Source: Desulfobacteraceae bacterium UBA2174
Lineage (GTDB): Bacteria > Desulfobacterota > Desulfobacteria > Desulfobacterales > UBA2174
Assembly: GCA_002327445.1 (NCBI GenBank)
Contig: DCWA01000047.1
Span: 62,285 to 76,439, forward strand
Length of the DNA: 14,155 nt
Direction: 5' to 3'
Under the pieces are notes generated by a model that was not told where the DNA came from, ran no database searches, and saw only the letters and a program-made list of their open reading frames with translations. Below, piece after piece: positions 1-7,209 of this stretch. How positions within the stretch are numbered: position 1 is the first letter of the stretch; each line of letters starts with the position of its first letter. The position numbers were made by a program, and so were the translations under genes.

Positions 1-75
1 CGGGAAGCTGTCTGAGGCGCATAGAGCGCGTTGGCCGCAACCGAAGCGGGCTAATGCCAACGGCAGGGCTTCCCG
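1..75. repeat. Nested inverted-repeat structure at left edge
   Basis: An outer 8-bp perfect inverted repeat pairs CGGGAAGC (1-8) with GCTTCCCG (68-75). A 7-bp perfect pair, CGTTGGC (29-35) with GCCAACG (56-62), is nested inside it. Single-stranded DNA or RNA could fold into a two-stage stem. No reading frame with gene-like character covers it. It shares the words GGCGCATA and GCCAACGG, in the same order, with a hairpin at 14013-14055 near the other end of the window, so it may be another member of the same intergenic family. The left side is cut by the window edge. Confidence 0.45.
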
Positions 76-146
76 ATCAATCACGGACCGCTCACCAACA
101 TTATGGCGCGGTTGCGGGCTACGGGCTCTTGGCGCCGAGTTCTTGC

Positions 147-245
147 CGGCGGCGCAAGTCAGCCCCCGGGCGCCCCCGGTGTCTTCAATCGTCTGAAAAC
201 TATCAAAATATTTGGCGAGGAGCATACCGCCAACGTCCGCAAAAC
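147..245 (+). repeat. Diverged intergenic repeat, copy A
   Basis: The stretch from about 171 to 245 aligns by eye with 13830-13904 at roughly 70 percent identity and one gap. Both copies begin with the ten bases CGCCCCCGGT. Both then have a TTCA...TGAAAA palindrome, TTTGGCG, and finally CGTCCGCAA followed by AC one or two bases later. Weaker similarity (GCGGCG, AAGTC) extends about 23 bases upstream in both. The copy lies directly beyond the 3' end of the MFS gene. It is too diverged and short to look like an insertion sequence, and no coding capacity is apparent. The rest of 76-146 shows nothing recognisable. Confidence 0.55.
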
Positions 246-248
246 CCC

Positions 249-1415
249 TCAGGCGCGATCGGGCATCTTGAGGGAAAACGCCACGGCGATGCCGAAAATC
301 ATCATGATTCCGGCAAGACCGATGCCCAGGGAAAAACGGCCCATGTCCCCGAAAAATCCGATCGCGGCGGGCAGGAGGCCCCCGCCGATCAAAAACGCGA
401 CCGGCGCTGTCATGGAAACAGCGAGGTTCCGGGCCGCTGGACTGCCGATGTTGGACAAGACGGCGAACCCGGCGGGAAAAAAGCAAACGGCCACCATGGG
501 TTGAATCAGCACCGCAACCACCAGGCCGGTTCCCTTGGCCAAGGAGAGCGCCAGCGTGGCGCTTCCGGTAAACAGGAACACACCGATGATCGTCCGCTTG
601 GCACCGAACCGGTCGGTGACCCAGCCACTGGCCAGCGCCATGATCAGCGTGGAGATGCGCGACAATCCGATCAAAGTGTTGGCCCAGCTCTGGTCAAGGC
701 CGCGTTCGACGATCAGGTACAGTGGCAACATCGTGTAAACGCCCAGCGTGCTGCTGATCGCCAGGCCGAAGAGAAGGATCATGCGCCAGTACAGGGGTTC
801 GGCGGCCAGGTGCCGCAAAGCGGTGAGGTCCGGCCGCTGACCGGCGAACCGTCCCCCCTTCCCCCACCGGGCCTGGGCCAACCCGAGAAGGGCGGTCACC
901 GCTCCGATGACGAGAAGCACTCCCCGCCACGAGGTCCAATGCATCAGCGTCTCGGCAATCAACGGTGCCGCCATGAACCCGGAGTTGGGCGCCAGCTCAT
1001 GAATCGCCAGGGCTTTCCCCCAGTGCCGGATGTCGACCATGGCGGTGATGCAGGCGATCCCCGACGGCAGGTAAAGGCCGGCGGCCAACCCGAGGAGCAC
1101 GAGGGCCGTTTGGATCGTGATCAGGTTGCGGCTGGAAGCCAAGACCGCCAGCGCCAGCCCAACGGTGACCGCCGACAAGGTGATGGTATGCCGGTGGGTG
1201 ATCCGGGCGCTGACGAACCCCGAGCCGGCCAGGGATACGAAGTAGCCGAGGGAAAGAACCAGAAAGAAGGATCCCACTATGGCGTGGCTGAGGTGGAGGT
1301 CGGTCTCGATGGCCGGCAGAAGGGGACCCAGGACGATGCGGGAAACGAAGTTGCAGAAAAAAAGCCCGGCCAGGAACAGCAAAGGACCGAAGTGGCGATG
1401 AAAGGGTTCAGGCAT
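249..1415 (-). CDS. MFS transporter
   Basis: This is a major facilitator superfamily permease of 388 residues in the inner membrane; the substrate cannot be read from the sequence. It has about 12 hydrophobic segments, the family's usual number. A central polar loop at about residues 183-208 separates the two six-helix halves. The second half has a good MFS motif A, G264-W-V-T-D-R-F-G-A-K-R274; the equivalent loop in the first half is degenerate. The start at 1415 is preferred because AGGA lies 4 bases upstream (CCAGGACATC before ATG). The open frame continues upstream to 1556, but that part is arginine-rich, not membrane-like, and overlaps the regulator gene. It lies 47 bp downstream of the response regulator on the same strand, so co-transcription is likely. 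Possible roles are organic-anion, sugar or drug transport. Confidence 0.9.
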   Translation of the reverse strand: MPEPFHRHFGPLLFLAGLFFCNFVSRIVLGPLLPAIETDLHLSHAIVGSFFLVLSLGYFVSLAGSGFVSARITHRHTITLSAVTVGLALAVLASSRNLITIQTALVLLGLAAGLYLPSGIACITAMVDIRHWGKALAIHELAPNSGFMAAPLIAETLMHWTSWRGVLLVIGAVTALLGLAQARWGKGGRFAGQRPDLTALRHLAAEPLYWRMILLFGLAISSTLGVYTMLPLYLIVERGLDQSWANTLIGLSRISTLIMALASGWVTDRFGAKRTIIGVFLFTGSATLALSLAKGTGLVVAVLIQPMVAVCFFPAGFAVLSNIGSPAARNLAVSMTAPVAFLIGGGLLPAAIGFFGDMGRFSLGIGLAGIMMIFGIAVAFSLKMPDRA

Positions 1416-1462
1416 GATGTCCTGGATCTGACGCCCGCAAGAATGACGTCGGCGCCGGTGCC

Positions 1463-2866
1463 TCAGCGATTGTCGAATTTGGAAATGCGGTGGCGGAGAC
1501 TTCGCACGGTGACCCCCAGCAGTTCGGCTGCCTTGGTGGTGTTGCCGGAGCTGCATTCCAGGGCCCTGTGGATGTAGGCCTGTTCGATTTGTTCGAGAAT
1601 ATGGTCCAGATCCACCCCCTTGGAGACCTCGTCAAGGTCGAAGCGCTTCTTCCCGACGCCTTCGATCCATCGGTTCTTGTGCACCGACAGCGCCAGGCTG
1701 TCCGGCAGAATGATGTTGGTGGTGGACAGGGCCACGGATCGTTCGATGAGGTTCTCCAGTTCGCGGATGTTGCCCGGAAAGTCGTAGCGCTGGAGCAAGT
1801 CTATGACGTAGCTGGAAAATTTGGTGATCTGCTTGTTCATCTGGCGGCTGTATTTCTCCAGAAAATGCTGGGCGAGCAGCCGCAGGTCGTTTTTCCTTTC
1901 CCGCAACGGCGGGATCCGGATCTCGATCACATTGAGCCGGTAAAACAGGTCTTCCCGGAAACGCCCGGCGATCACCTCGGCTTCCAGGTTCTTGTTGGTG
2001 GCGCAAATGATCCGCAGATCGACCGCGAGATCCTCATTGGATCCGAGAGGCCTGAACACCCGCTCCTGGATGGCCCGCAGCAGCTTTACCTGGATCTGGG
2101 GGGTGATCTCGCCGACCTCGTCCAGAAACAACGTCCCCTTGTCGGCCACGGCAAACAGGCCCTTCTTGTCCTGGGTGGCGCCGGTGAACGATCCTTTCTT
2201 GTGGCCGAACAGCTCGCTTTCCATCAGCGTTTCGGGGATTCCGCCGCAATTGATCACCACGAAGGGCTGGGCGGCCCGGTCGCTTTCGGCGTGGATCGCC
2301 CGGGCGATCAGTTCCTTGCCGGTGCCGCTTTCCCCGGTGATCAGGATGTTGGTTCGGGTGGGCGCCGCCTGACGGATCAACTTGTAGACATGCATCATCT
2401 GGGGGCTGTTGCCCACGATGCACCCGAAGTGCAGCGTTTTTTGCAGCTCGTCGTCCAGACGCTGCTTTTCCTTTTCCAGGGTTTTCAGATCCAGGGCCTT
2501 GCGCAGCGTCTCCTGGAGTTCCTCCAGATTGAAGGGCTTGGGCACATAATCGTAAGCCCCCAGATTCATCGCCTCCACGGCGGTCTCGGTGGTGGCATAG
2601 GCCGAAATCATGATCACCACCGTGTCGGGGTCCTTGGCTTTGGCGTTCTTGAGGACTTCCAGGCCGGTGAGATCGCCGAGGCGGATATCGCAGAGGAGCA
2701 GATCGAAGCGCTGGGCCGCCAGCATCTCCAGGGCCTTGCGCCCGTTGCTGGCCAGTTCGACGTTGTAGCCGATGCGCTGGAGCATCATCTCCAGTATCTC
2801 ACGCATCCCCAGTTCGTCTTCAACCACCAGAATACGCGGAGTGGAATGGGAGTCGGAAGAATTCAT
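1463..2866 (-). CDS. Sigma-54-dependent response regulator (PilR/NtrC-like)
   Basis: A 467-residue activator with three domains. The receiver domain is about 11-125, with acidic residues E16/D17, phospho-acceptor D60 and K110. The AAA+ sigma-54 activation domain is about 148-380. The C-terminal Fis-type helix-turn-helix is about 441-462 (GNTTKAAELLGVTVRSLRHR). In the AAA+ domain, Walker A is G178-ESGTGKE, Walker B is GTLFLDE ending at D249-E250, and the sigma-54 contact loop is GSFTGA (225-230) instead of the common GAFTGA. R304 and R310 in the REDLFYRLN stretch are candidate arginine fingers. Overall style is closest to deltaproteobacterial PilR-like regulators, but pilus control cannot be claimed. 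No sensor kinase is encoded in the window, so its partner lies elsewhere. The Shine-Dalgarno is weak (GGGAT about 10 bases upstream). It is followed by the MFS gene and preceded by the rRNA methyltransferase. Confidence 0.95.
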   Translation of the reverse strand: MNSSDSHSTPRILVVEDELGMREILEMMLQRIGYNVELASNGRKALEMLAAQRFDLLLCDIRLGDLTGLEVLKNAKAKDPDTVVIMISAYATTETAVEAMNLGAYDYVPKPFNLEELQETLRKALDLKTLEKEKQRLDDELQKTLHFGCIVGNSPQMMHVYKLIRQAAPTRTNILITGESGTGKELIARAIHAESDRAAQPFVVINCGGIPETLMESELFGHKKGSFTGATQDKKGLFAVADKGTLFLDEVGEITPQIQVKLLRAIQERVFRPLGSNEDLAVDLRIICATNKNLEAEVIAGRFREDLFYRLNVIEIRIPPLRERKNDLRLLAQHFLEKYSRQMNKQITKFSSYVIDLLQRYDFPGNIRELENLIERSVALSTTNIILPDSLALSVHKNRWIEGVGKKRFDLDEVSKGVDLDHILEQIEQAYIHRALECSSGNTTKAAELLGVTVRSLRHRISKFDNR

Positions 2867-2933
2867 AGCGGTCTGATCCCGGAAGATTGTTTCGAGATTA
2901 AAGACAAAACGGACATACTATGCCTCGAAAAAC

Positions 2934-2944
2934 GCCAACTTGGC
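2934..2944. promoter_or_regulatory. Short inverted repeat upstream of response regulator
   Basis: GCCAA-C-TTGGC is a perfect 5-bp inverted repeat with a 1-base centre in the 108-bp gap (2867-2974) between the methyltransferase stop and the regulator start. On the minus strand it overlaps a possible -35 (TTGCCA), and AT-rich sequence follows, but no convincing -10 at normal spacing was found. It could be an operator for the regulator gene or chance. No intrinsic terminator is visible in this gap, so read-through from the methyltransferase is possible. Confidence 0.25.
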
Positions 2945-2974
2945 AAGTCATCCGGTTTCCGCCGGCCCATTCCG

Positions 2975-3946
2975 TCACACCGTCATGCGCCAGCAGCGAT
3001 GAATCGGCCGCCGCCGGCTGGCATAGTCTTCCGGGATGGTGGCGGCGGTGATCTCCGCCAGCCCGGTGATCGGCAACCCTTCAAAACGGGGGGTGAAGGC
3101 CTGGTGATTGGTGGAAAACCAGATGACGCCGCCGGGCTGCATCACGCCGGCCACCGCCCGCAACAGACGCGGGTGGTCCTCGAGGATGTCAAAAGAGAGA
3201 TCCCGGCTGCGCGTGGTGGAATAGGACGGCGGGTCGACCACTGCCAGATCGAAACGACGGCCGCTCTCCCGGGTCCGTTTCAGGAAGACGAACACCTCGG
3301 CCTGCACCAGGCGGTGCGCATCCTCGGACACCCCGTTGAGGGCGAAGTTTTCCCGGGCCCAGTTCAGCACGCTTTCAGAACGGTCCACCGACACGCTGGC
3401 GGCAGCGCCCCCCCGCGCGGCATAGCAGGTGAAGGTGCCCGTGTAGCCGTAGAGATTGAGAAAATCCTTGCCCGCGGCCGCTTCCTGGATCAGCCGCCGG
3501 GTCTCCCGGTGGTCGGCGAAAAGGCCGGTGTCCACGAAGTCTTCAAGGTTGACCGAGAAGGAAAAATCCCGCTCCCGGACGACCAGGCGGGATTCGGTCC
3601 GCCCGAGCCGCTCGTAGCGGCGGCCGCCCCGGGCACCGGCGACCCGCGTCTTCAGGTGCAGCTTTTCCGCCGGCACTCCCAGGGCCTCGGCCGCGGCCGC
3701 GCCCATCAACGGCAGCCACTGAGGCACCGATTGGCGCCGGGCGTACTCGCCGACCACCAGATGACCGGCATACCAGTCCACCACGGCGCGAATCTCCGGA
3801 ATGTCCATGTCGTAGACCCTGAAAACCTCGATGCGGGCCTTGGAAAAGCGCCGGTGCAGATGGCTGAAACGTTTCTTGACCCGATTGGCGAGCATCCGGG
3901 CCTGGTCCTGGAAGCGTTCCAGGTCGGCGCCGTCCGGTGTTAGCAT
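2975..3946 (-). CDS. rlmK: Stand-alone RlmK-type 23S rRNA guanine-N7 methyltransferase
   Basis: A class I SAM-dependent RNA methyltransferase of 323 residues that resembles the C-terminal (RlmK) half of E. coli RlmL, which makes m7G2069 in 23S rRNA. Family hallmarks are ANRVKKRF (20-27), YDMDIPE (45-51), the stretch NLEDFVDTGLFADHRETR (133-150), SAM motif I FLNLYGYTGTFT (162-173), acidic D188 for the ribose, catalytic-loop DPPSY (238-242) and the C-terminal IHRCW signature (315-319). The N-terminal THUMP and RlmL domains of the gammaproteobacterial fusion are absent, so only the RlmK activity is expected. I chose the start at 3946 because GGGAAGG lies 8 bases upstream; the open frame extends to 4072 without family similarity. 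RlmI-like m5C specificity is the main alternative, but no PUA domain is present and the C-terminus matches RlmK better. It is divergent from the Lrp-like gene. Confidence 0.85.
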   Translation of the reverse strand: MLTPDGADLERFQDQARMLANRVKKRFSHLHRRFSKARIEVFRVYDMDIPEIRAVVDWYAGHLVVGEYARRQSVPQWLPLMGAAAAEALGVPAEKLHLKTRVAGARGGRRYERLGRTESRLVVRERDFSFSVNLEDFVDTGLFADHRETRRLIQEAAAGKDFLNLYGYTGTFTCYAARGGAAASVSVDRSESVLNWARENFALNGVSEDAHRLVQAEVFVFLKRTRESGRRFDLAVVDPPSYSTTRSRDLSFDILEDHPRLLRAVAGVMQPGGVIWFSTNHQAFTPRFEGLPITGLAEITAATIPEDYASRRRPIHRCWRMTV

Positions 3947-3962
3947 GGCGATGACCTTCCCA

Positions 3963-3984
3963 TGGGCGGTCGACCGACCGCCCA
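3963..3984 (-). promoter_or_regulatory. Hairpin in rlmK 5' leader
   Basis: A perfect 9-bp inverted repeat (TGGGCGGTC and GACCGCCCA) has a 4-base spacer. It lies 16 bases upstream of the methyltransferase ATG and directly abuts the GGGAAGG ribosome-binding site. No T-run follows it, so it is not an intrinsic terminator. It could be a protein-binding operator or an mRNA hairpin affecting ribosome access. Confidence 0.5.
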
Positions 3985-4000
3985 CATTCGCATGTAAGGA

Positions 4001-4070
4001 AAAATCGGCATCGATATTTTTTCTTATCAGAAATAATATTGACCGCCGATTGCCGATATTGTAGTTGACC
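4001..4070. promoter_or_regulatory. AT-rich divergent promoter/operator region
   Basis: This is the only AT-rich stretch of the divergent gap between rlmK and the Lrp-like gene. It contains ATCGGC at 4004-4009 inverted against GCCGAT at 4045-4050 and again at 4052-4057. CGATATT occurs as direct repeats at 4012 and 4054. Two TTGACC boxes on the plus strand start at 4039 and 4065. The symmetry and phased A/T content suit an Lrp/AsnC-family binding region, but exact -35/-10 pairs cannot be assigned with confidence. Confidence 0.4.
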
Positions 4071-4122
4071 AAAACGGCGCGCGGGACGCACCGCTATTCC
4101 ATCATCGTCTGGAAGGTTTCTC

Positions 4123-4632
4123 ATGGCGCGGCGGGACATCGATACCACCGACAAGGCCCTGATCAACGAATTGATCCGGGACGGCCGCCGGCCCGTCGGC
4201 CACCTGGCCAAGGCAATGAGTATCACGGCGCCTACCGTCCGCAGCCGGCTGAAGGCCCTGGCGGCCTCCGGTCTCGTCCGCATTGCGGCCCTGGTGGATG
4301 CCGGCTCGGCCCGCGGATTGACCGTCGCGCTGGTGGGAATCTGCCTGGACACCTACCAGCTGGATGCTAAACTTGAAGAGGTCGCCGCCCTGGACCAGGT
4401 GCATTGGGCCGCGGTGGTCACCGGCAAGTACGATATCCTGGCCGAGGTGGTGTCGGCGGACGGAATGGCCGGGCTGCACCAGTTTCTGTCGCAAGAGCTA
4501 TATAAAATCGGAGAGATTAAATCGAGTGAAACATTCGTCGTGATGACCTCGCGGCGCAAATGGCTGCTGCTGCCATCGGGGCTGCGCCGGCGGCTGGAAG
4601 GAATCCGCCTGCTGTCGGCCGCCGAAGAGTAA
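4123..4632 (+). CDS. Lrp/AsnC-family transcriptional regulator
   Basis: A 169-residue regulator of the feast/famine family. The N-terminal winged helix-turn-helix spans about residues 6-60, with the recognition region at 24-46 (GHLAKAMSITAPTVRSRLKA). The C-terminal RAM ligand-binding domain is about 66-145 and includes the conserved VVTGKYDILAEV segment (98-109). The length is normal for the family. The start is supported by GGAAGG at 4111-4116, 6 bases before the ATG. It sits 155 bp upstream of alanine dehydrogenase in the same direction. Lrp-type proteins next to ald are known to act as alanine-responsive regulators in other bacteria (AldR in mycobacteria), so control of ald and self-control through the divergent region are inferred. 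Which amino acid it senses is not visible. Confidence 0.93.
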   Translation: MARRDIDTTDKALINELIRDGRRPVGHLAKAMSITAPTVRSRLKALAASGLVRIAALVDAGSARGLTVALVGICLDTYQLDAKLEEVAALDQVHWAAVVTGKYDILAEVVSADGMAGLHQFLSQELYKIGEIKSSETFVVMTSRRKWLLLPSGLRRRLEGIRLLSAAEE

Positions 4633-4676
4633 TGCGCCGCCGCCTGGCGGGTCTGAAACCGGCGTTTCGTTGTATC

Positions 4677-4702
4677 CCAGGGGATGAGCCCTTCTCCCCT
4701 GG
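4677..4702 (+). promoter_or_regulatory. Inverted repeat between Lrp-like gene and ald
   Basis: CCAGGGGA (4677-4684) and TCCCCTGG (4695-4702) form a perfect 8-bp inverted repeat around a 10-base spacer. It lies 85 bp before the ald start, within the 155-bp gap 4633-4787. No T-run follows, so it is a poor terminator. The dyad is a candidate operator for the upstream Lrp-type regulator or a leader hairpin. The rest of the gap shows no clear promoter. Confidence 0.45.
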
Positions 4703-4787
4703 AAATGCGACCGAGCCTCATAAACACTTGAAGGTGCCCGGACAGTGCCTTTCGGCCCTGGTCCATCGCACCCAGCGGAGAACCACC

Positions 4788-5906
4788 ATGATCGTCGGCA
4801 TTTTAAAAGAAATCAAATCAGAGGAGAACCGGGTGGCCATGACGCCGGCCGGGGTGGAAGTCATGTGCCATCATGGCCACACGGTGCTGGTGGAAGCCGG
4901 TGCCGGAGCGGGCAGCGGGTTCAGCGACGGCGCCTACAGCGCCTCCGGCGCCGAAACCGTGGCCACTGCCGAGGAAATCTACCGGCGCGCCGAGATGGTG
5001 ATGCACGTCAAGGAGCCCCTGCCACCGGAATACGACCTGATGCGGGAGGGCCAGATCGTCTTCACCTACCTGCACCTCGCCGCTGCCGAGGAGCTGACCC
5101 GGGTCCTGATCCAGCGCCGTTCGGTGAACATCGCCTACGAGACGATTCAAAAGGCCGACGGGAGTCTTCCCCTGCTCATGCCCATGAGCGAGGTGGCCGG
5201 GCGCATGGCGGTGCAGCAGGGGGCCAAATATTTGGAGATGGCCCAGGGCGGCCAAGGGGTGCTGCTCGGCGGTGTGCCCGGCGTGGAACCGGGCACCGTG
5301 GTGGTGATCGGCGGCGGCGTGGTGGGGACCAATGCGGCCAAGATGGCCTGCGGTCTCGGTGCCAAGGTGTATCTGCTCGACAAGGACCTGGATCGCCTGC
5401 GGTACCTGGCCGATGTGATGCCGGCCAACTGCTTCCTGCTGGCTTCCAGCCCGGCCGTGATCCGCGAGTTGGTCCCGCGGGCCGACGTGGTCATCGGCGC
5501 GGTGCTCATCCCCGGCGCCAAGGCCCCGCGGCTCGTCACCCGGGACATGCTGGCCACGATGAAAAAGGGGGCGGTCATGGTGGATGTGGCCATCGACCAG
5601 GGGGGATGCTTCGAGACCTCCCGCCCCACCACCCATAGCCAACCGGTCTATACGGTGGACGGCGTGATTCACTACTGCGTCGCCAACATGCCCGGTGCGG
5701 TGGCCAAGACATCGACGATGGCGTTGACCAACGCCACCCTGCCCTACGCCCTTCAGATCGCCAACCGGGGCTGGCGCGCCGCGATGCGGGAAAACCCGGA
5801 GATCCGCCTCGGCGCCAACGTGGTCCTGGGGCAGGTGACCTACAAGGGGGTCGCCGAAGCCTTCGGCCTGCCGCTGGCATCCATTGCCGACGTGCTTGAG
5901 TCCTGA
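4788..5906 (+). CDS. ald: Alanine dehydrogenase
   Basis: NAD-dependent L-alanine dehydrogenase (L-alanine + NAD+ + H2O to pyruvate + NH4+ + NADH), a soluble cytoplasmic enzyme that lets cells use alanine as carbon and nitrogen source or assimilate ammonia. The 372-residue length matches the family (about 370). The family catalytic residues all fall at expected positions: R15, K75, H96 and D270. The Rossmann motif is GGGVVG (175-180), with D198 placed to hold the NAD ribose. The end of the protein (NVVLGQVTYKGVAEAFGL) is also typical. The start at 4788 has GGAG 7 bases upstream. An in-frame extension back to 4560 overlaps the Lrp-like gene and lacks similarity, so it is rejected. It probably forms an alanine-use unit with the upstream regulator and downstream racemase. 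Confidence 0.97.
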   Translation: MIVGILKEIKSEENRVAMTPAGVEVMCHHGHTVLVEAGAGAGSGFSDGAYSASGAETVATAEEIYRRAEMVMHVKEPLPPEYDLMREGQIVFTYLHLAAAEELTRVLIQRRSVNIAYETIQKADGSLPLLMPMSEVAGRMAVQQGAKYLEMAQGGQGVLLGGVPGVEPGTVVVIGGGVVGTNAAKMACGLGAKVYLLDKDLDRLRYLADVMPANCFLLASSPAVIRELVPRADVVIGAVLIPGAKAPRLVTRDMLATMKKGAVMVDVAIDQGGCFETSRPTTHSQPVYTVDGVIHYCVANMPGAVAKTSTMALTNATLPYALQIANRGWRAAMRENPEIRLGANVVLGQVTYKGVAEAFGLPLASIADVLES

Positions 5907-5988
5907 CCGATTGGATGGCAGAAGGGGTTGAACGCGGACCGGGGAATTGTCGATCCCCGGCCTGTGCGCCCGGAAGGGGAGAAAAAAA

Positions 5989-7170
5989 GTGGACGCCGCA
6001 ATCATCTGGGCTGAGATTGATCTCGATGCCATTTCCCGCAACATTCGGACCCTCCGGTCGCTGACCGCCGAGGGGACCCGATTCATGGCTGTCGTCAAGG
6101 CCAATGCGTACGGCCATGGCGCCGTAGCGGTGGCCCGTCAGGCGTTGGCCTCCGGCGCGGATTGGCTCGCCGTGGCCCGCCTGGACGAGGGGATCGCCCT
6201 CCGCCGGGCCGGTATCGAGGCGCCGATCCTCGTGTTCGGATACACGGCGCCGACTTCGGCCCCGGACCTCCTGGCCCATGACCTGGCCGCCACGGTCTAT
6301 GACTTCGATACGGCCCAGGCCTACAGCCGGGTGGCCATCACCACCGACCGCAATCTGCGCCTGCACCTGAAAGTCGATACCGGAATGGGACGGCTTGGGC
6401 TGAGGCCGGAGGTACGCACCTTTTCTGCCACTGGAAAGGCCGTTTCCGGCAACCCGGTGTTCGTGGCCGACGCCATCGCCCATCTTCCCGGCATCCAGTT
6501 GGAAGGGATATACACGCATTTCGCCGCCGCCGATCACGCCGACCAAAGCTTCACCTTGGCGCAACTGGAAGCCTTCACCGACTTCCTCGACCATCTCTAC
6601 TATGCCGGGCTCGAGATTCCCCTGCGCCACGCCGCCAACAGTGCCGCGACCATCACCCTGCCGGCCGCTCACCTGGACATGGTGCGCTGCGGCATCGCCA
6701 TGTACGGCCTCTATCCGTCGGAAGCCGTGGGCCCGGCGCTCATCGCCCTGGAGCCGGCGATGAGCCTCAAGTGCCGCATCATCCAGGTCAAGGCGGTGGA
6801 AGCCGGCTTCCCGGTGAGCTACGGCATGACCCACGTCACCCAAAGGCCGACGGTGATCGCCACGGTGGCCGCCGGTTATGCCGATGGGCTCAATCGCCGC
6901 CTCTCGAACACGGGCGAAATGCTGGTGCGCGGCCGGCGTGTGCCCATCATCGGCCGGGTCTGCATGGATTTGACCATGCTGGACACCGGCACGGTGCCCG
7001 AGGCGGAAGTCTGGGACGAGGCGGTGATTTTCGGCCGCCAGGGGGAAGCGACGATTTCGGTGGACGAAGTGGCCGCCAAACTCGGCACGATCAATTACGA
7101 GGTCGTCACCGGAGTGGCGGCCCGGGTGCCGCGCACTCACATCCACCGCCCGCCTGAGGCCCAGGCCTGA
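5989..7170 (+). CDS. alr: Alanine racemase
   Basis: PLP-dependent racemase converting L-alanine to D-alanine for peptidoglycan cross-linking, or the reverse when D-alanine is catabolised. Numbered from a GTG start at 5989 (393 residues), the PLP lysine is K37 in VVKANAYGHG. The usually carbamylated lysine is K128 in KVDTGMGRLG, the catalytic tyrosine is Y278 in SYGMTH, and the RVCMD motif is 323-327. The alpha/beta barrel (about 1-240) and C-terminal beta domain (about 250-385) are both complete. GTG is chosen because AAGGGGAG ends 7 bases upstream; the TTG at 5947 in the same frame would place this ribosome-binding site inside the gene. The gap after ald is 82 bp with no terminator, so co-transcription with ald is plausible. 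Confidence 0.96.
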   Translation: MDAAIIWAEIDLDAISRNIRTLRSLTAEGTRFMAVVKANAYGHGAVAVARQALASGADWLAVARLDEGIALRRAGIEAPILVFGYTAPTSAPDLLAHDLAATVYDFDTAQAYSRVAITTDRNLRLHLKVDTGMGRLGLRPEVRTFSATGKAVSGNPVFVADAIAHLPGIQLEGIYTHFAAADHADQSFTLAQLEAFTDFLDHLYYAGLEIPLRHAANSAATITLPAAHLDMVRCGIAMYGLYPSEAVGPALIALEPAMSLKCRIIQVKAVEAGFPVSYGMTHVTQRPTVIATVAAGYADGLNRRLSNTGEMLVRGRRVPIIGRVCMDLTMLDTGTVPEAEVWDEAVIFGRQGEATISVDEVAAKLGTINYEVVTGVAARVPRTHIHRPPEAQA

Positions 7171-7209
7171 TCGAAGCCGCCGCCTGTCGGCCGTTCATGG
7201 GTTGCGCCG

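Noticed and set aside
54..1577. Plus-strand open frame of 507 codons opposite the MFS gene
   Set aside because: Its product is rich in Gly, Gln, Arg and Asp with no hydrophobic core or family motif, and it is antisense to a well-formed transporter.
1490..3943. Very long plus-strand open frame (817 codons) opposite the response regulator and methyltransferase
   Set aside because: It is antisense to two clear genes with intact motifs. It is a by-product of high-GC codon use on the minus strand and shows no recognisable domain.
4560..4787. In-frame N-terminal extension of ald
   Set aside because: It overlaps the end of the Lrp-like gene and lacks similarity. The ATG at 4788 has GGAG and gives exactly the family N-terminus.
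5947..5988. TTG start for alr giving 14 extra residues
   Set aside because: AAGGGGAG at 5974-5981 is optimally placed for the GTG at 5989, and the extra residues do not match the family.
5575..7146. Minus-strand open frame of 523 codons opposite alr
   Set aside because: It is the antisense shadow of a complete alanine racemase; no motif is visible.
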